DNA of 24,324 nucleotides from Chromera velia (Eukaryota > Sar > Chromeraceae), in contig JAHBMJ010000883.1 in NCBI GenBank assembly GCA_018398765.1, positions 15,001 to 39,324 on the forward strand, written 5' to 3'. A model generated the notes under the pieces. It was not told the origin of the DNA, did no database searches, and saw only the letters and a list, made by a program, of their open reading frames with translations. The position numbers were made by a program, and so were the translations under genes. Positions 20,136 to 24,324 of the stretch are shown in pieces; position 1 is the first letter of the stretch; each line of letters starts with the position of its first letter.

Positions 20136-20197
<62 letters not shown>

Positions 20198-21292
20198 CTG
20201 ACCTTATGGGAGGCTCTCATAACGATTTGAAGTTTCGAGTCTGTCAAGGAGCCCCCCCCCCCCACCTCCGGTGCGTGACCCTCGTGGTCCGCCCACGGGT
20301 GGGCGCTGTCCCACTCCAAATCCCTCTCGACCTGCTCGACGAACTGGCGCTCCTGCTCCCGTGTCAGCCTGCATGTTGTTGGACACGAACAGAGAGAGAA
20401 ACAAAAAAAGAGAGGAAGACCCATTCTCTCTGTACGCGTATTCTTTCTTCATCAAGTCATGTAGAAGAACCGCGGGAGCGCTTGAGGGAAGGAGAAGGCT
20501 CTCTCGCTCTCTTTTCACTCCCCTCCACTGGCTGAAAGAAACGCCTCCCTCGATCCCCAAAGAAGGGAGGGGAGACACGCAATCAATTTCTCTTCCTTCC
20601 TGAAAAGGAGAACTTGTCACACGTTCCAATTAAGAAAGGAATCTGGAGAGTAACTGCTTGACGGCACTTACACTTACGCACTTATTGCTAGTAGCAGGTC
20701 TTTTTGAAAAAGCACACGAACAATTCTCGTACAGCTTACATGAACGAAATCGAACCATCAAATGTGTATAGACGCACATACGTGGAGGGAGGGAGACCCA
20801 TGAACCCACCCCGCTTCTGCCACTTGCAGCGCGACGCCCTGAATCGCGTCAACGATGCTCTCAATTCTCAGCGCCTCTTGTTTGAGCATCCCCTCCCTCC
20901 AGATTTGCCTCTCTGCCTCCTTCAAGAAGCTCTCTGGCTTGATCCCCGTGCCCATCAGAGGGTTGCCCTTCTCATTCTCTCTCTCCGCTAAGACCTCCAG
21001 GCCCAGGGCATGCAAGAAGAAACTCTCCTCGGCAGGAGACAGACTGCATGCAGAGAAGGGAGGAAGAAAATAGAGAACGAAACCAGAGGTGGTCGGCTGC
21101 TTTTAATCAGCTAGAGTCAATCTGCGTCTCGTTGCAACTTACCTAGGCACGCACGTGCACATATTATCCATCCATCCCTCCATGCAGAATTCCTTTCCTG
21201 TTGTGGATGGATGGATGGGTGCGGAGATGGTGACTTGACGCAACGTGCGATCTTCTGCGTGTCTGTACATGAGAAGCTGAAAAGGAAGAACA

Positions 21293-21361
<69 letters not shown>

Positions 21362-21630
21362 TGTGTGTGACTGACTGAAAGATCGACTGACTGACTTTCC
21401 CTCTTTCATTTGTTTGGCCACATCCTTGACGGCCATTTTGATCACCTCCTGTCGATTCTTCTTCCTCTCTGCTTCCTTCAGGTCCACCCCCGACGAGGAG
21501 GAAGAAGACGAAGAAGAAGACGCTTCTCCGGAAGCAGAGCCAGACACTCTACGGTTCGGCTGCTGCTTAAGCAGCGGACATGCGCAAGAACACACACACA
21601 CACACACACACACAGAGGGAGGGAGAGAGA

Positions 21631-21663
<33 letters not shown>

Positions 21664-22778
21664 GGGAGAGAGTGCAGTGACATGTCCGTAGCAAAAGAAA
21701 AAGAAAAAGGAATGCGACGGAAGAAATCGACAGGAAGTAACCGAATGTCTCTTTCTTTGTGCTTTTCTGGCATACGAAGACAGAAAGAAGACGCTGTGTA
21801 TATCCATGCATACGAGTACGCGTTCTTCTCGACACACAGACAGACTACACTGTTATTTTTTTCACACCAGGCAGACATTGCACGAGGACCCGACACAGTA
21901 CTCTCGGACATGGCGAGACAAAGAAAACAAAAGAAAAAGAGAACAGAAAGTATCAATCAATAAGAAATGGCAACGACAAGGGAAGACAAGAGAAAAAAAG
22001 AAAAAGAAGATAGATCAAATAAAAGAAAGAGCAGAGACGAAAAGAAAAGAAAACAGAAGAGTCTTCTACCGCCTCACCTCATGGAGAAGGTTGACAGTTT
22101 TCGTTTGCAGTTCCCTTTTTTGGTTTGATGGAAGATCACTCCCCCCTCTCTCCCCTGCCCCCAAGACTTCTCCCGGTACTTCGGGTTTCAGGGAGGGAAC
22201 ACTCGGCCCTGTGAGGTGTGTGAGAGGGCAGGCACACGCGCGTCAAAGTAAATCAGCATAGTGATTGGAGGGGACAGACAGGCACACCAAGAGACAGACA
22301 AGCAGGGATTTTGTTTCAACTCTTGTGGTCCAGGAACGAGTAAAGGAAAGGAAGTACAGGACAAGACAGGGGTGCAACAGGGAACCACTCGGGCCCGACA
22401 GTCTGGTCTATCTTTATTACATTTGAGTCTCTGAACTCTTATATATATGTTTGAGTCTGTGTATCTGTAGCCCTCCCAACAATCTGACTGACGCTGCTGT
22501 CTCGATCGTCTGTCGGAAGGGCGCTCCAGGCTAGTCTCATGAGAGCCCAAGGATGCGATCCCGAGAAGGCACAGAAGGCCAAAAGTCGCCCCAAGGGCCC
22601 AGGGAAGCCAGTGGGGCGGTCTGTCCCTCCTGATCAAGGGCTTTTGCACTTCTTTTTCCAGAGAGTCGGCGTCTTCTGGGGACGTGCCGAAGATGTCACC
22701 GGCATTGGGTGCGTAGGGATAGGAGTAGCGGTGCCGGACGGCCGACCTTTCTGGTGGTACTGAGTAGGGAGCATACAT
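18416..22778 (-). CDS. Unrecognised single-pass membrane protein with three helical repeats, eight exons
   Basis: Exons in coding order: 22778-22493, 22208-22078, 21900-21868, 21562-21396, 21043-20810, 20368-20203, 19128-18857, 18476-18416 (TAG). All joins keep phase and sum to 1350 bases, 449 residues. Residues 57-77 (WLPWALGATFGLLCLLGIASL) form one membrane segment after a Tyr/Pro-rich N-terminus. Residues 165-174 are poly-Ser. Three repeats follow, starting LKEAER (178), LKEAER (246) and LLEAEK (349). Each leads to L[ST]xxExxFV-like helices at 207, 285 and 431, immediately after a phase-2 splice. The third repeat holds a Gly/Lys/Arg-rich insert near 368-412. ATG 22776 directly follows CTGCAG, so an upstream exon is possible. 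The 33-base third exon is the least certain; skipping it also keeps frame. Function unknown; a membrane-anchored scaffold is only a guess. Confidence 0.65.
18477..18856 (-). other. Intron 7 of the minus-strand gene
   Basis: The donor is CA|GTGAGT at 18856 and the acceptor TGCGTGCAG| ends at 18477. It contains a CT-rich then GT-rich microsatellite on the transcribed strand (18729-18636). Confidence 0.7.
18636..18729. repeat. Compound microsatellite (AC)n-(AG)n
   Basis: An AC run at about 18637-18656 is followed by AG repeats interrupted twice by ATTG. It lies within intron 7. Confidence 0.9.
19129..20202 (-). other. Intron 6 of the minus-strand gene, 1074 bases
   Basis: The donor AAG|GTCAGT and acceptor CTGTCAG| are both phase 0. 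The intron holds (GGCA)n at 19208-19238, GACA-type runs, and CT/GT repeats just after the donor. An Ala/Ser-rich open stretch on the minus strand near 19860-19965 could be an alternative exon, without clear splice sites. Confidence 0.6.
20130..20196. repeat. Compound microsatellite (AC)n-(AG)n
   Basis: AC dinucleotides from about 20130 to 20170, then AG to 20196, directly adjoin the GTCAGT donor of intron 6 on the minus strand. Confidence 0.9.
21297..21370. repeat. Compound microsatellite (CT)n-(GT)n-(AT)n-(GT)n
   Basis: CT to about 21330, GT to 21352, a short AT block, then GT. It lies in intron 4, close to the GTCAGT donor at 21395. Its orientation is opposite to that in introns 6 and 7. 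Confidence 0.9.
21591..21667. repeat. (AC)n, GA-rich and G30 tract
   Basis: An AC run is followed by GAGGGAGGGAGAGAGAG and an uninterrupted run of about 30 G (21633-21662). This lies in intron 3; the transcript would carry C30. Run length may be imprecise in the assembly. Confidence 0.85.
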
Positions 22779-23210
22779 CTGCAGGAAGGCACAAACGGGC
22801 AAATGGGCACGGGTGAGCACTCTCTGTCAAGGAGGAAAACAGCAGGAGCAGTAATGAAGTTCGGAATTCAATAGCAAGAAGGAAGTTTGGGAGATGAGGG
22901 TTGCACGGGTGAATCAAAAGTGATCGAGTGCGAAACGATGCACACACCCCTTGATTCTCCTTCTGACCTCGTGCTGTTCCTTCGCCTCTCAAGAGATAGA
23001 TACGTGAACGCCTGATCGATGAATGTAGAGTTGACCGAAAGAAGATGATACACACCAAATCCAAGGGCCAGATAAACACAGACCAACAAACAGACAAATG
23101 CGCAGGTGTATAAACAAACGAGAGAGATATTAATATATATGTGATGGGTCTTCAAGCTTTGAATTGGCACTGCATCATTGAACTAATTATGATGAACATA
23201 TGATGAACGT

Positions 23211-23253
23211 ATGTGAGCTGCGCTCAATGTGAGCTGCGCTCAATGTGAGCTGC
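23211..23253 (+). repeat. 16-bp tandem repeat, 2.7 copies
   Basis: The unit ATGTGAGCTGCGCTCA occurs at 23211 and 23227, with a partial third copy at 23243. Confidence 0.85.
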
Positions 23254-23395
23254 ATTCCGCTCAGTTCAAGTTTAACTTTACATTCGCGAGACGATCGATT
23301 TCGCGATCGAGCGAAAATGCAACACAAAAAATGAGCTGTTTGTGGCGGCGCGCCGGTGTATGTTATAATATATATTCGGCGCGGCTGCGGCGGCG

Positions 23396-23467
23396 CCACA
23401 TACATGCAACGCGGCCGGGCCGCCGCCGGGGCCACATACATGCAACGCGGCCGGGCCGCCGCCGGGG
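23396..23467 (+). repeat. Perfect 36-bp tandem repeat in a GC-rich patch
   Basis: Two identical 36-base units (23396-23431 and 23432-23467), each with CCACATACATGCAACG followed by a GGCC/GCC-rich half. They lie in a GC island between divergent genes. Confidence 0.9.
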
Positions 23468-23930
23468 CGCCGCCGCGCCGCGGCACCAGCTAAATCCATG
23501 CAGCTAAGCTGAGAAGACATGAGAAGACAGCTTATAGACGCGCGTGCAATGACTTGTATCCATGAGCAGACTGATTCTGCATCAGAGCAGTGCAGCGCTT
23601 AGTATACATGCAGGGTGTATAATTGCAAAGTCCATGCATCACTGCATGTGCCGATCTGTGCCGAGTGCAGAAGACAGAGTCTGAGAACCGGCAGCGCTTC
23701 TTCTAACCAGTTACATCCATTTCACCTGCTTCCCTTTCATATATACCTTTCTGGGCATTATCTGGTCCCTTCTGCAAGTGCAGCCGCGGCAGACAGAAGA
23801 CATTGAAGGGAATACGTGAGGGAGAAACTGAGAAAGCAAGAGTCGAAAAAACAAGAGGACGGGTAGACGGTGAGCAACGATTTCACAGACAGTCTGACAC
23901 ACTGACCCAGAAGAAAGACGCATCGTAACG

Positions 23931-24324
23931 ATGGATTGGCTCGGTCCTGGAGAGGACAAACCCAACGACCCCCCCAAGCCGACAGATGAGGAGGACAAAG
24001 ACAACGAAGGGGAAGGAGGAGGAGGGGGGGGGGATGGTTTCTTTGGACTCGGTGCGGTCGTTGAGAAGAAGGAAGACGGAGATGGAGATGCAGGGGGGGA
24101 GGGGGTGAATGAGTCTGATGGTCTGTTTGGCCTGGGTGACGCGGGGGAGAGTGGGAGCGGTGAGGAGAAGAAGGAGGAAGAAGCAGCTGATGCGTCTGGG
24201 GGCGGTGGAGAAGACCCGGGCGATGCGGAAAAGAAAGAGGACGGGGAAGGGAAGGGAGAGGAAGAGGAGGCGGCGGATCCACCAGGGGGTGATGAAACAG
24301 GGGGAGAAGATACGGGAGCAGTGG
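23931..24324 (+). CDS. Acidic Gly/Glu/Asp-rich protein with DG-hydrophobic-FGLG repeats, partial
   Basis: The frame opens at ATG 23931 and stays open for 131 codons to the window end. The protein starts MDWLGPGEDKPND and is dominated by Glu, Asp, Gly and Lys. Two copies of DG[FL]FGLG lie at residues 35-41 and 63-69, a period of 28, each preceded or followed by EKK/EEKK acidic-basic stretches; DWLGPG at residue 2 may be a degenerate first copy. No membrane segment, signal or enzyme motif is seen. Such composition suggests a disordered, charged protein with short hydrophobic linear motifs. The family is not recognised, and the 3' part is outside the window. An opposite-strand open frame here (23758-24282) is Pro/His-rich and looks like its shadow. 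Confidence 0.6.
   Translation, partial: MDWLGPGEDKPNDPPKPTDEEDKDNEGEGGGGGGDGFFGLGAVVEKKEDGDGDAGGEGVNESDGLFGLGDAGESGSGEEKKEEEAADASGGGGEDPGDAEKKEDGEGKGEEEEAADPPGGDETGGEDTGAV

Larger units (their letters stand above)
22779..23930. promoter_or_regulatory. Divergent intergenic region
   Basis: This lies between the minus-strand gene's start and the plus-strand ATG at 23931, so it should hold both promoters. It includes a 16-bp tandem repeat, a GC-rich patch with a 36-bp tandem repeat, and several TGCATG motifs near 23608-23645. No TATA box could be assigned. An upstream exon of the minus-strand gene may lie near 22780-23100. Confidence 0.45.

Noticed and set aside
20780-20785. GTATGT donor for the fifth exon of the minus-strand gene
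   Set aside because: A strong motif, but phase 0, which does not match the phase-2 start of the next exon; GTGGGT at 20809 does.
21164-21835. Single 223-codon minus-strand ORF
   Set aside because: Only 21396-21562 is protein-like; the rest translates microsatellites and splice signals.
23396-23467. 36-bp repeats as a CRISPR array
   Set aside because: The units are directly adjacent without spacers, and the context is eukaryotic.
23758-24282. 174-codon Pro/His-rich minus-strand ORF
   Set aside because: Complement of the acidic plus-strand frame, which has a good ATG and internal repeats.

Overview
The window reads as nuclear DNA of a microbial eukaryote. It has spliceosomal introns whose phases match across exons, long intergenic and intronic microsatellites, TGCATGC-rich stretches, one assembly gap, and three kinds of retroelement. 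An alga or other protist of the alveolate/chromerid type would fit (retroelement load, TGCATGC motifs), but this assignment is inference; nothing seen fixes the species.

Left third (1-7929): one nearly complete tyrosine-recombinase retrotransposon on the + strand. It has a gag-like gene with a phase-matched intron, a reverse transcriptase-RNase H frame, and a tyrosine recombinase with all catalytic residues. It ends in split direct repeats ordered A1 - genes - B1 - A2 - B2, the layout known for PAT and Ngaro elements. In-frame stops break the RT-RNase H and recombinase frames and possibly gag, so this copy is probably ageing, although its repeats are still about 96-98% identical.

Middle (7930-17117): flanking DNA with a TGCATGCA-rich patch and a long AT-rich stretch without a supportable gene. 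It is followed by a two-exon FSH1-type serine hydrolase gene (12632-13911, +), a 987-bp miniature LTR element (TRIM-like, - strand orientation) with a primer-binding site and polypurine tract in only 53 internal bases, and a 5'-truncated LINE 3' end with a CCHC knuckle and a simple-repeat tail.

Right third (17118-24324): a minus-strand gene reconstructed here from eight exons (22778 down to 18416). It would encode a 449-residue protein with one N-terminal membrane segment and three helical repeats, each split by a phase-2 intron at the same point. I do not recognise this family. Four of its introns carry compound CT/GT microsatellites. A roughly 1.15-kb divergent intergenic region with a perfect 36-bp GC-rich tandem repeat separates it from the start of a plus-strand gene for a very acidic, glycine-rich protein that runs off the window.

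The most novel items are the three-repeat membrane protein, the YR retrotransposon with an intron in gag, the tiny TRIM-like element, and a recurring GTCAGT 5' splice site used by both host genes and the retroelement.
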